Shown here: positions 6,020 through 13,113 of the stretch, in pieces | Layout of the letters: every line of letters begins with the position of its first letter | Numbering within the stretch: position 1 is the stretch's first letter | NCBI GenBank assembly: GCA_037384885.1 | Contig: JARRNO010000054.1 | Coordinates: forward strand, 1-14,097 | Direction: 5' to 3' | From: JARRNO01 sp037384885 | GTDB taxonomy: Bacteria > Acidobacteriota > UBA4820 > DSQY01 | Length of the DNA: 14,097 nucleotides | Translations under genes and position numbers: made by a program | Notes under the pieces: model-generated | Databases searched by the model: none | What the model was told of the DNA's origin: nothing | The model's input: only the letters and a program-made list of their open reading frames with translations

Positions 6020-6703
6020 TTATGTTGCGCCGCACCAACCGAGACTCCTGCCTTCCACCGTTGCATGAACAGCTTTAAGAATTCGGTCGAACCTGCTTTT
6101 CGAACCAAGGGTCTCCCCGCATCCAGGTTGAAGACACGATCCCAGGCACGATTCTCCGCCCATCCTCGTGTTCCTATAGGCCCAAAAGCTGCGATGGACC
6201 GTCCCCACGTCCCCGATGTCGATGGAATCAGGGACATTTTCAAAAGAAGGATCCAAGGGTACGACCCGCCTTCTGAAAGAGTTCGGCGACCAGAGGCAAT
6301 TGCTTCTAAGACATTCTATACGTTGGGAGATATCCTCCCTAGTCAATACGCACCGTCGAACTCCGGAATTGTCATCAACCACAGCGCACCTCCCCCGATC
6401 TGAATCGATAATCCAGATGTTCTCGTGCCCGAAGCAGCTCAATAGGGTGAGTCTAAGCATGAAGTGAGTCTCTTTCGGCGGCGCTAGATACTCGACGATA
6501 TTCCGGGATTCGCTCATAAACAGAAACACGTTCCACCCAAATTCGGCCAGCTTCTTTTCGGTCACCTGATCTCTTACCGGTTCGGTGTAAGTTACGGAGC
6601 GGTGACGCGCCAGCATGCATCCGGAGAGTGCGAAGACCGTGGCGAAAAGGAACACCACCACAACTGCATTTGTTATCCGTTGCCTTGCATACCTCAAAAT
6701 CAT
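6020..6703 (-). CDS. Putative lipoprotein of unknown function, 3' end uncertain
   Basis: The 227-aa product starts with a basic stretch and a hydrophobic segment ending in a lipobox (FALSGC, Cys at about residue 29), so it is predicted to be lipidated and held at the envelope. I recognise no domain in the mature part. The ATG at 6703 has GAGGGG 3 nt upstream. The last 45 or so codons are cysteine-rich and unusual (CLGSCLQPGC). An overlapping frame from about 6243 to 5983 encodes a more ordinary-looking tail (AENRAWDRVFNLDAG, then STEFLKLFMQRWKAG), which suggests a frameshift or sequencing error near 6170-6210. Base composition is less GC-rich than the neighbours. It follows the 83-codon gene by 42 nt and may share its transcript. 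Confidence 0.6.
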   Translation of the reverse strand: MILRYARQRITNAVVVVFLFATVFALSGCMLARHRSVTYTEPVRDQVTEKKLAEFGWNVFLFMSESRNIVEYLAPPKETHFMLRLTLLSCFGHENIWIIDSDRGRCAVVDDNSGVRRCVLTREDISQRIECLRSNCLWSPNSFRRRVVPLDPSFENVPDSIDIGDVGTVHRSFWAYRNTRMGGESCLGSCLQPGCGETLGSKSRFDRILKAVHATVEGRSLGWCGAT

Positions 6704-6745
6704 CGGCCCCTCTCAACCCCGCGCCTGGCCGCCGCCTAAAGCGAC

Positions 6746-6997
6746 TCATTCCGCTATAAAGACCAACCCCTTGTTTTCGACAAGGAAAAAGCGAAACCGC
6801 CCCTCCGTAGGCTCGAGGTGGAACCGGCCGTCTATAAAACCCATGAAAAAAGGCGGAATCACGAAGCCTCTGTCCACCTTGACCCGGAGCTTGGCGAGCC
6901 ACTCCGCCCCTTTCTGGCGGGCGTCCTGAAAACGCGGCGCCTCCCCGTAAAGAATCATGCCCTCGTTGTCTCCCAGCGCAATCACCCCTGCTTCCAC
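6746..6997 (-). CDS. Small conserved-looking protein of unknown function
   Basis: This is an 83-aa frame with no recognised domain, no signal peptide and no membrane segment. The chain looks protein-like, alternating charged and hydrophobic residues (ARQKGAEWLAKLRVKVDRG, then FVIPPFFMGFIDGRF). The GTG at 6997 has no good ribosome binding site; GTG at 6985 and ATG at 6958 are alternatives. The frame is the same as that of the TonB-domain gene upstream, whose TAG stop (7012-7010) is followed by only four sense codons before this GTG. It may be a separate gene coupled by reinitiation, or the continuation of a once longer protein. Confidence 0.5.
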   Translation of the reverse strand: MEAGVIALGDNEGMILYGEAPRFQDARQKGAEWLAKLRVKVDRGFVIPPFFMGFIDGRFHLEPTEGRFRFFLVENKGLVFIAE

Positions 6998-7009
6998 CGG
7001 CGCCAGTTG

Positions 7010-8146
7010 CTACTGCGTAGAGAAATTGAAGGTGATCACCGAGTAGATTTCTACCGGCTCCCCGTGACTAGTCGCCGGTCTCTCGTACACGAACTGCTTC
7101 GCGGCATCCAGGGACGGCTTATCGAAAATCGGATCGTCGCTTTTAAGAATTTCCGCCGCTCGAACTCTGCCATCCTTCCCGATAAGAACTTGGATAATCA
7201 CCTTTCCCGTCCTGTGCAACCGGCCGGCCTCCGGCGGATACTTGGGGAGGACCTTCTTGATGATTCGCGGCTGCTTGATCGTAAATTCCTTGACGCCCGG
7301 CGGAACCTCCTGTTCAGTCGGGACCTTCGGAAGCATCCGTTGCTGCGGGGCTGGGCGCTGAGGCTCAGTCTGTCTGTAAACCTTTGCCTTTGGTACGCTG
7401 ATCCGAGCGACTTTTCCCATGAAGGAATGAAGTCCTTCAAGACCTCCGAGGTATCCGACGGCCAAAACGAGCAACAGCACTAGAGAAACATGCGGACTAA
7501 GCTTCTCGAATTTCGGTCTCACCCAAACGAGGAAGATGGTCATGGCCAGACAGACAACGAACCCCAGAATTCCGAAGATGACGGCCCCGGTGAGCCGGGT
7601 TGCGAGTTTCGTGGAGGCCTCTCCGATGCTTATTCCGGCGCCGCCGGCCTTCTCCCCGCCTTTCAGCGGTGTCATCACATAGATCATCAAGTGATTCAAA
7701 AGCAAAAAGAGAGTGAGCGGAATCAGTGCAACCCAGGGGGCAAGGAGGGCCACGATACCCCAGCGCCTTGGAAGAACGACCGCCTGGCGGTCTGCCGTCA
7801 CCGACCGAAATTTCGCACAATACCACATCAGTCCCCAAACGGTGACGACAAGACCCACTGCGAGGGCGACAAACAGCAGTAGATCCGCAGTATGGAGCGT
7901 CCGTAGAACGATCCCGCTGGCAGTGTCTTGCGATGCCACTTGAGCCATGGAGCGCATCAGCAGCGCGGTACCCGCGGTAACGGCCAGTGCGGGGATGATG
8001 AAACTGGCGCTGATAAAGGACAAGATGCCCGCTTGCAGACTCTTAGTCCGCAGGATGAAATGGCTCATACCTATGAAAACAATGCAAGCCAGCCCCAAAG
8101 CAATGATTAGGTCAAAGAGTAATTTTGAAAACATCGTTTCTGCCAT
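7010..8146 (-). CDS. Six-helix membrane protein with TonB C-terminal domain
   Basis: This 378-aa protein has six predicted membrane segments (about 8-32, 38-64, 86-109, 130-157, 185-208, 219-238), a proline- and lysine-rich linker (about 250-295) and a TonB-family C-terminal domain (about 296-376). That domain shows YPPEAGRLHRTGKVIIQVLIG, DGRVRAAEILKSD, then SLDAAKQF, the usual pattern. TonB C-terminal domains contact periplasmic partners or outer-membrane receptors; classical TonB has one helix, not six. Part of the membrane region (ALLAPWVALIPL, then GISIGEASTKLATRLTGAVIFG) resembles the TM2/TM3 pattern of ExbB/TolQ proton channels, but this is only my reading. No exbB, exbD or TonB-dependent receptor gene lies in the window. 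The ATG at 8146 has AGAGGTGGG upstream at rather long spacing; ATG at 8134 lacks one. Confidence 0.75.
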   Translation of the reverse strand: MAETMFSKLLFDLIIALGLACIVFIGMSHFILRTKSLQAGILSFISASFIIPALAVTAGTALLMRSMAQVASQDTASGIVLRTLHTADLLLFVALAVGLVVTVWGLMWYCAKFRSVTADRQAVVLPRRWGIVALLAPWVALIPLTLFLLLNHLMIYVMTPLKGGEKAGGAGISIGEASTKLATRLTGAVIFGILGFVVCLAMTIFLVWVRPKFEKLSPHVSLVLLLVLAVGYLGGLEGLHSFMGKVARISVPKAKVYRQTEPQRPAPQQRMLPKVPTEQEVPPGVKEFTIKQPRIIKKVLPKYPPEAGRLHRTGKVIIQVLIGKDGRVRAAEILKSDDPIFDKPSLDAAKQFVYERPATSHGEPVEIYSVITFNFSTQ

Positions 8147-8267
8147 GGTACAGGCCCACCTCTCTTCGTGAAATCAAATTGACCAATCTGCCGCCCGGAA
8201 AATTTATGCTGAGTTCTGCACTCCGCGAATAGGTTCGATCGTGATGCGCTCAGCTTACCACAAGCAA

Positions 8268-8283
8268 GCCGGCTCGCTCCGGC
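8268..8283 (-). terminator. Weak terminator-like hairpin after the 160-aa membrane protein
   Basis: GCCGG (8283-8279 on the minus strand) and CCGGC (8272-8268) form a 5-bp stem with a 6-nt loop directly after the stop codon at 8284. The tail TTGCTTGT is a poor T-run, so termination is uncertain. Confidence 0.3.
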
Positions 8284-8766
8284 CTATTCTTCCCCCTGAA
8301 CCACCAGCCAGCGGCGGTTGAGCTTTCTCGCCAGAACGACAAGGCCGAAAACCATGGCCCCGCCGAAGAGAAGGCCTATAACGGTGATGACGATCCCGAT
8401 CGTTCTCCCGACGAGGTCCGAGCCGGCCATGCCCGGGGTAGTGACGACCCACGACGCCAGGAAGACCAGCATGTAGATCGTGTAGAGCCAGACCGCTGAA
8501 ACAATCAATCCGCGTCCCCAGGGCTTCAGGTAGTAGACGGCGATACCCCCCGCCAGCAGAAGGAAGGCGAGAAGAAGCCCCAACCAGCCCAGGCCATATG
8601 CGATCGCCGACATGTGTCTGAACACAAAGGCCGCGCCTTTGCTGTTCTCATCCATCCCGCTCAACCCTGCCGGACCCAGGATAATCAAGGCCACCGGCAG
8701 GGGCAGCATAAACGCGCCGATGCAGGCGCTGACGGTTCCAATGATCTTGAATCGTTTTTCCAGCAT
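8284..8766 (-). CDS. Small four-helix membrane protein of unknown function
   Basis: This 160-aa protein has four predicted membrane helices (about 10-30, 45-70, 77-101 and 117-145) and a short charged tail. No known family was recognised. The ATG at 8766 is chosen because AGGAGG (8777-8772) lies 5 nt upstream; a longer open frame reaching 8919 is only an extension into the neighbouring gene in another frame. The preceding 58-aa gene ends 11 nt before this start, so the two genes are almost certainly co-transcribed and probably functionally linked. Confidence 0.75.
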   Translation of the reverse strand: MLEKRFKIIGTVSACIGAFMLPLPVALIILGPAGLSGMDENSKGAAFVFRHMSAIAYGLGWLGLLLAFLLLAGGIAVYYLKPWGRGLIVSAVWLYTIYMLVFLASWVVTTPGMAGSDLVGRTIGIVITVIGLLFGGAMVFGLVVLARKLNRRWLVVQGEE

Positions 8767-8777
8767 CCCAACCTCCT

Positions 8778-8954
8778 TCAGCCTCCGGCGGCCTTTGCGA
8801 GGCCGTCTTTCCCCTCCAACTTCCAGGCGTTGCGCAGGCAGAAGTAGCCGAACAGCGTCAGGCCGGCGCTGAGAAGGGCGATGAATGCCGTCACGATAAT
8901 GAAGATGACAAACGGCCAATAACTTTCATACAAGACTTTCAGAATTCGATTCAT
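8778..8954 (-). CDS. 58-aa single-helix membrane protein
   Basis: The frame opens with ATG at 8954 and ends with TGA at 8778-8780. The product starts MNRILKVLYESYWPFVIF, followed by a long hydrophobic helix (about residues 14-40) and a basic, polar tail ending KDGLAKAAGG. GGGGGG lies upstream of the ATG and there are only 11 nt to the next start codon, whose ribosome binding site directly follows this stop. The operon position and the clean membrane helix support a real gene. Its function is unknown; it could be an accessory subunit of the 160-aa protein next door. Confidence 0.65.
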   Translation of the reverse strand: MNRILKVLYESYWPFVIFIIVTAFIALLSAGLTLFGYFCLRNAWKLEGKDGLAKAAGG

Positions 8955-8999
8955 GATCCCCCCATCTCCACATCATCTGTAAATTTTGATCTGCCTCCT

Positions 9000-9028
9000 A
9001 AAAAGTCACACGATGTCTCGAGACTTTT
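9000..9028 (-). terminator. Possible terminator between two small membrane-protein genes
   Basis: AAAAGTC (9028-9022 on the minus strand, read as AAAAGTC...GACTTTT) forms a 7-bp stem with 9007-9001, ending in TTTTT and lying 23 nt after the 137-aa gene. The stem is AT-rich with a 14-nt loop, and a 10-bp palindrome GTCTCGAGAC (9015-9024) overlaps it, so an alternative role as an operator for the 58-aa gene is possible. Confidence 0.4.
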
Positions 9029-9051
9029 CTACAGGCCGGCTTCCTGAAGTG

Positions 9052-9465
9052 TCAAGGCTCCCGGCAAGGCCCGGCGGCTTTCGCGTCCGGGTGTGCAAGC
9101 GAAGATCTTGCAGCGGCCTCGGAAACGACAAAGATGGCGAGGGAGGCCGAGGGCACAAGCAAGCCCGGGCTTGCGTCGCGAGCCACCAGGGCGCCGCCGG
9201 CAAAGATGAGCGCCAACAGGGCCAGCAACCCCATGCCCAGCCGCCAGAGGGCCACCTGGACGCGCCCGCGCTTCTTCCCGGCCCAAGCCGTCAAGATCAT
9301 CAGCAGGACCGGCCCGGCCAGCCACTCCACCATCACGATGATGCTGAAATAGCCGCCGGGGCCTTCAGTGGCAAGACCGTAGATCACCAACGGTTCATAA
9401 ACAGCCACCCATAAAATCAGCGCCGCGGCAATTCCGATTTTTGCGGCAACGGGCCGTTCCGGCAT
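9052..9465 (-). CDS. Small four-helix membrane protein of unknown function
   Basis: This 137-aa protein has four predicted membrane segments (about 8-31, 38-61, 73-94, 98-117) and a short polar C-terminus. The segment order and length recall small conserved integral-membrane proteins of unknown function; no motif was recognised. The ATG at 9465 is preceded by GGGGAAGAGA. It is the first gene of the minus-strand block; a 566-nt gap separates it from the divergent HD-GYP gene. Confidence 0.65.
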   Translation of the reverse strand: MPERPVAAKIGIAAALILWVAVYEPLVIYGLATEGPGGYFSIIVMVEWLAGPVLLMILTAWAGKKRGRVQVALWRLGMGLLALLALIFAGGALVARDASPGLLVPSASLAIFVVSEAAARSSLAHPDAKAAGPCREP

Positions 9466-9795
9466 TCTCTTCCCCGTGCGCTCTCAATCCCCTCCGGACC
9501 GCAAATGGAGTCTGCGGCGTATCGGACATGTCAGCGCATTGATTGGCTTGACCTTTTTAACTGTAGCACAAACCCCGCGAGGATGAGTCTCGCAGGCGCC
9601 GAAAGCCCCCGCGCATCCGATAATCATTTCCAACCGGTTGCCTTGCCGACGCAGATTCTGACGCGGTTGGAGTCGATCCGTTCCTGGTTGGCCCCCGATG
9701 GACAATAATCGCCGCCGGCAGAATCAAAGAAAGCCCGCTGGCGCTTGAACGCGCAGCTTTGCCGTCCCGGCCTCCACGAATACCTTTAATCCCGG

Positions 9796-9801
9796 TATAA
9801 T
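9796..9801 (+). promoter_or_regulatory. Candidate -10 element for the HD-GYP gene
   Basis: A perfect TATAAT stands in a GC-rich background 231 nt before the ATG at 10032. No good -35 is found at 16-18 nt, so it is only a candidate. Confidence 0.3.
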
Positions 9802-9870
9802 CGGAGCGGCGTCCGCTCGTCCGGTTTGCGTTGAGTGACTGCCGTCGACATATTTGAACTAAGCCGAATT

Positions 9871-9902
9871 GTTCCGGGAACCCGCGGGACCGGCCGGCCG
9901 GT
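9871..9902. promoter_or_regulatory. Three adjoining palindromes upstream of the HD-GYP gene
   Basis: GTTCC-G-GGAAC (9871-9881), CCCGCGGG (9881-9888) and the 14-bp ACCGGCCGGCCGGT (9889-9902) follow each other almost without a gap, about 130 nt upstream of the start codon. They could be operator sites or leader hairpins. Confidence 0.4.
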
Positions 9903-10031
9903 TGGCTGAAGGCTTACGTGTCGTTTCGTAACCTTTCTCCACCCGGTCACCGGACAACACCCGCTGGAATTGACACGGGTCTTTTGCATCGAGGGGCACA
10001 GCCCGCCCCGGGTATCGGAAGGGAGACTTGG

Positions 10032-13028
10032 ATGGGAGAAAACAGGACGCCCGGAAATAAGGCCCGGTCGCACTCCATGACGCCGGGCGGCGGTTTTCTC
10101 CCCCATTCCGCCTGGTGGTGGCGATCGGAAATCGCTGCCTGCTTCGCCATCCTGGCCGTTCAGGCTTGTCTTCTTCTCTTCACCGGCAACGGGGTCGGCC
10201 ACCCGGGGCCGGCAGACATAGCCGAGCTTGTCCTGTCTGTCGCGGTGACGCTGATCATGTTCTTCACCGCGTGGAGAACCGGGAGGTTGTATCGGCGCCT
10301 GGGCTGGGCCTGGGGCTTCTTCGGCGCGGCCTTTCTCTTCGCCGCACTGGGCGATGCATGCTGGACTATCTTTCGCATCACGCTCTCGGGCAGCGGCTCC
10401 TCCATTTTGCTGAACCTTTTCTACCTGCTTTTCTATCCGCTCTTCTTGCTCGGTGTCCTCCGCCTCCCGGACGTTTCACTCCCCCGCAGAGAAAAGCTGA
10501 ATCTGCTCCTGGAGATGGGAATCGTCGTGGTGGCGGCGGGCCTGGTTTTCTGGAACCTGCTGCAGCGGCCAACGGTCCCCGTCGGTTCCGCCCCCTGGAT
10601 CAAAGCAGCCATCGCTTCAGCCTACCCCGCCGGCGACCTGGCCCTGCTCTGGGCGTTTCTGACCCTGGTTTTCGGCCGCGGTTTCAGAGGCAGAAGCACC
10701 GTGCACGCGCTGCTTGCCGCCAGCGCCAGCATGCTGATCGCCAGCGACATGCTCTACAGCTACGCGGTCATCAATCGCGACGAAACGATGATGATCGTCG
10801 TGACCCTGGCGTACAGCGCCTGCCAGCTTCTGGCGATCCTCGCCGCGCTCCGCCAGTTGGCCGTTCCTTCTCCGGCGCCGGCCGGGCCGCGAAGGCCGGG
10901 AAAGTTCGTGCCGCGCAACGCATCGCTCTACCTGGCTTATTCGTGTCTTGCGGGCGCACTGGCTGTTCTGCTGTGGCGCCACGCCGGACGCTTTCCACAC
11001 TTGACCGCGTTTCTCGTCGCGGCGATGATTATCCTGGTTCTGTGCCACCAACTCCTCGCATTCCGTGAAAACAGGGGGCTCTACAAGCGGCTCAAGGAGG
11101 CCAAGGATCATCTTGAGGAAAAAATCGTCGAAAGAACACAAGAGCTGGCCCGGACCAATCGCGAACTCCAGAAGGAAATCACCGAGCGCGCAAAGGCGGA
11201 AGAAGCGCTCCGGTGGAGTGAAGAACGCTTCCGTTCCCTGGTGCAGAATTCCAACGACATCATCACGCTTCACGATCCCGACGGCCGGATCCTCTATGAA
11301 AGCCCGTCCGCGTCGGAAATCATGGGATTCGAACCCGGCGACTTGCTGGGCCGGGACCCTTTCGAGCTGGTGCATCCCGACGACGTGGGCAACTTGAGAG
11401 AAGCCTTCCAGCGAACCCTCGAGCACCGGTCCAAGGGGGAAATGCACGAGTACCGCTTTAAACACGCCGATGGGCATTGGGTTTACCTCGAATCGCTCGG
11501 GGTGAACCTTCTGGATTCCCCCGCCGTGAAGGCAATCGTCCTGACAACCCGGGACGTCACCGAGCGCCGCCGGGCACAAGATGCTCTCGAAGCGAGCGAA
11601 GAACGCTTCCGCCGCCTTTCCGAGGCGACGTTCGAGGGAGTCGGCTTATCAGAAAACGGCGTCATTCTGGACGCCAACCGGCAGCTTGCCGAGATGTTCG
11701 GTTATGAATTGGAAGATTTCATCGGACGCCATGTGACGGAACTCGTGGCTCCCGAACACCAGGCAGGAGTGCTTGAAAGCATCCGCACGGAAAGCACAAC
11801 GCCCTATGAGCATGTCGCCCAACGTAAGGACGGTACGCGCTTTTACGTGGAGACCCAGGGCAGCAGCCTCCCGTACAACGGCCGGACAGTCAGGGTTTCC
11901 GTCATACGCGACATCACGGAGCGCAAGCAAGCCGAAGAACGCATTCAACACCAAATCAAGCGGCTGGAGGGCCTGAGGGCCGTCGATACCGCCATCAGCA
12001 ACAGCTTCGACCTGAACTTCACGCTTTCCGTCTTCCTAGAACAGGTCACGGAGCAATTGGAAGTGGATGCGGCGTCCGTGCTTCGGCTCAACCCCAATTC
12101 GAAGAAGCTCGAATACGAAGCCGGCCGGGGCTTCGCCTCCAATGAGATTTATGAAACACGCCTCGAGATGGGGGAAGGCATCGCGGGACGAGCGGCCATG
12201 GAACGCCGCTTGGTGGAGGTGAAGGACCTCGGCGCCGTGGCAGATAGGTTCACGCGCCGCAGATTGCTGACATCAGAGGGGTTCCGCGCCTATTTCGCCG
12301 CCCCCCTGGTGGCCAGGGGCCAGGTCAAGGGCGTTTTCGAGCTGTTTCACCGCGAACTGCTCGATCCGGACGAAGAGTGGCGCAATTACCTCCAGGCCCT
12401 CGCCGGGCAGGCCGCTGTCGCGCTCGACAACATGACGCTCTTCAGGAACCTGCAACAGTCAAACGTGGAACTGGGGCTGGCCTACGAAACCACCTTGGAA
12501 GGATGGTCACGCGCGTTGGAAATGCGGGACCGGGAGACACTGGGCCACACCATGCGCGTTACCGAGATGACACTGCACCTCGCCCGGGCCGTGGGAGTCA
12601 AAGACGACGAGCTCGTGCACATCCGCCGGGGTGCGTTGCTGCACGATATCGGAAAAATGGGAATTCCCGACAGCATCCTGCTCAAGCCCGGCCCGCTGAC
12701 CGAAGAGGAATGGGGAATCATGCGCCAGCATGCCGACCTGGCCCTGACGCTTCTGTGGCCCATCGTTTACCTGCGCCCGGCCCTGGACATCCCCTACTGC
12801 CACCACGAGCGCTGGAACGGTTCCGGTTATCCGAGAGGGCTCAAAGGCGAACAGATTCCCCTGGCCGCCCGCGTGTTTGCCATCGTGGACAACTGGGACG
12901 CCCTGAGCTACGACCGTCCCTACCGAAAGGCCTGGCCTCGCCAGAAGGTTCTGACTTATCTTGAGGAAAACGCCGGCGTCCTCTTCGATCCGGCGCTGCT
13001 GGCCGCCTTCTTAGAAATGGTGCGCTGA
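10032..13028 (+). CDS. Membrane PAS-PAS-GAF-HD-GYP sensor, likely c-di-GMP phosphodiesterase
   Basis: This 998-aa protein has about nine or ten membrane helices (residues 33-343), a coiled coil (about 345-400), two PAS domains (about 400-510 and 525-632, each ending in a PAC motif such as TRDVTER or IRDITER), a GAF domain (about 645-800) and a C-terminal HD-GYP domain (about 812-998). HD-GYP domains hydrolyse cyclic di-GMP with a metal centre. Visible ligands are His839 (GHTMRV), His871-Asp872, His900, His924-His925 (HHERWNGSGYP) and Asp953 (IVDNWDAL); the catalytic pattern is intact. In the HHE-x-W-D-G motif Asp929 is replaced by Asn. There is no GGDEF, EAL, kinase or receiver domain, so the sensor output is c-di-GMP removal. 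The ATG at 10032 has AAGGGAG 6 nt upstream; a GTG at 9918 extends the frame but adds a low-complexity leader without a ribosome binding site. Confidence 0.9.
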   Translation: MGENRTPGNKARSHSMTPGGGFLPHSAWWWRSEIAACFAILAVQACLLLFTGNGVGHPGPADIAELVLSVAVTLIMFFTAWRTGRLYRRLGWAWGFFGAAFLFAALGDACWTIFRITLSGSGSSILLNLFYLLFYPLFLLGVLRLPDVSLPRREKLNLLLEMGIVVVAAGLVFWNLLQRPTVPVGSAPWIKAAIASAYPAGDLALLWAFLTLVFGRGFRGRSTVHALLAASASMLIASDMLYSYAVINRDETMMIVVTLAYSACQLLAILAALRQLAVPSPAPAGPRRPGKFVPRNASLYLAYSCLAGALAVLLWRHAGRFPHLTAFLVAAMIILVLCHQLLAFRENRGLYKRLKEAKDHLEEKIVERTQELARTNRELQKEITERAKAEEALRWSEERFRSLVQNSNDIITLHDPDGRILYESPSASEIMGFEPGDLLGRDPFELVHPDDVGNLREAFQRTLEHRSKGEMHEYRFKHADGHWVYLESLGVNLLDSPAVKAIVLTTRDVTERRRAQDALEASEERFRRLSEATFEGVGLSENGVILDANRQLAEMFGYELEDFIGRHVTELVAPEHQAGVLESIRTESTTPYEHVAQRKDGTRFYVETQGSSLPYNGRTVRVSVIRDITERKQAEERIQHQIKRLEGLRAVDTAISNSFDLNFTLSVFLEQVTEQLEVDAASVLRLNPNSKKLEYEAGRGFASNEIYETRLEMGEGIAGRAAMERRLVEVKDLGAVADRFTRRRLLTSEGFRAYFAAPLVARGQVKGVFELFHRELLDPDEEWRNYLQALAGQAAVALDNMTLFRNLQQSNVELGLAYETTLEGWSRALEMRDRETLGHTMRVTEMTLHLARAVGVKDDELVHIRRGALLHDIGKMGIPDSILLKPGPLTEEEWGIMRQHADLALTLLWPIVYLRPALDIPYCHHERWNGSGYPRGLKGEQIPLAARVFAIVDNWDALSYDRPYRKAWPRQKVLTYLEENAGVLFDPALLAAFLEMVR

Positions 13029-13113
13029 ATTTCTTCGATCGCCCCCCTTTCGCCTCGATTTTCTCCCGGGGATCGGGCGCAGAGATCAGCAGCTATCTGG
13101 TGAGAAATTCGAG

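Larger units (their letters stand above)
9466..10031. other. Gene-free divergent region and leader of the HD-GYP gene
   Basis: No convincing gene lies here; a 67-codon frame at 9505-9708 lacks a ribosome binding site and domain. Visible signals are a perfect TATAAT at 9796-9801 without a matching -35, a run of palindromes at 9871-9902, and a short ACCCG/CGGGT stem at 9959-9980 followed by CTTTT. The long leader (about 230 nt if transcription starts near 9808) may be regulatory. Confidence 0.5.

Noticed and set aside
6453..6902. A 149-codon minus-strand frame overlapping the lipoprotein and the 83-codon gene
   Set aside because: It is Arg/Gly-rich, spans two better-supported genes and their gap, and lacks a ribosome binding site.
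8767..8919. N-terminal extension of the 160-aa membrane protein to 8919
   Set aside because: It is Arg-rich, overlaps the 58-aa gene in another frame, and ATG 8766 has a perfect AGGAGG.
9505..9708. A 67-codon plus-strand frame in the divergent region
   Set aside because: The start lacks a ribosome binding site and the sequence shows no domain or helix pattern.
9918..10031. Longer start (GTG at 9918) for the HD-GYP gene
   Set aside because: There is no ribosome binding site before it, whereas AAGGGAG sits 6 nt before the ATG at 10032; the extra 38 residues look like translated leader.
13027..13110. Inverted repeat GAATTTCT / AGAAATTC between the convergent HD-GYP and pit genes
   Set aside because: The 8-bp arms are 68 nt apart, one touches a stop codon, and there is no T-run; chance occurrence is likely.
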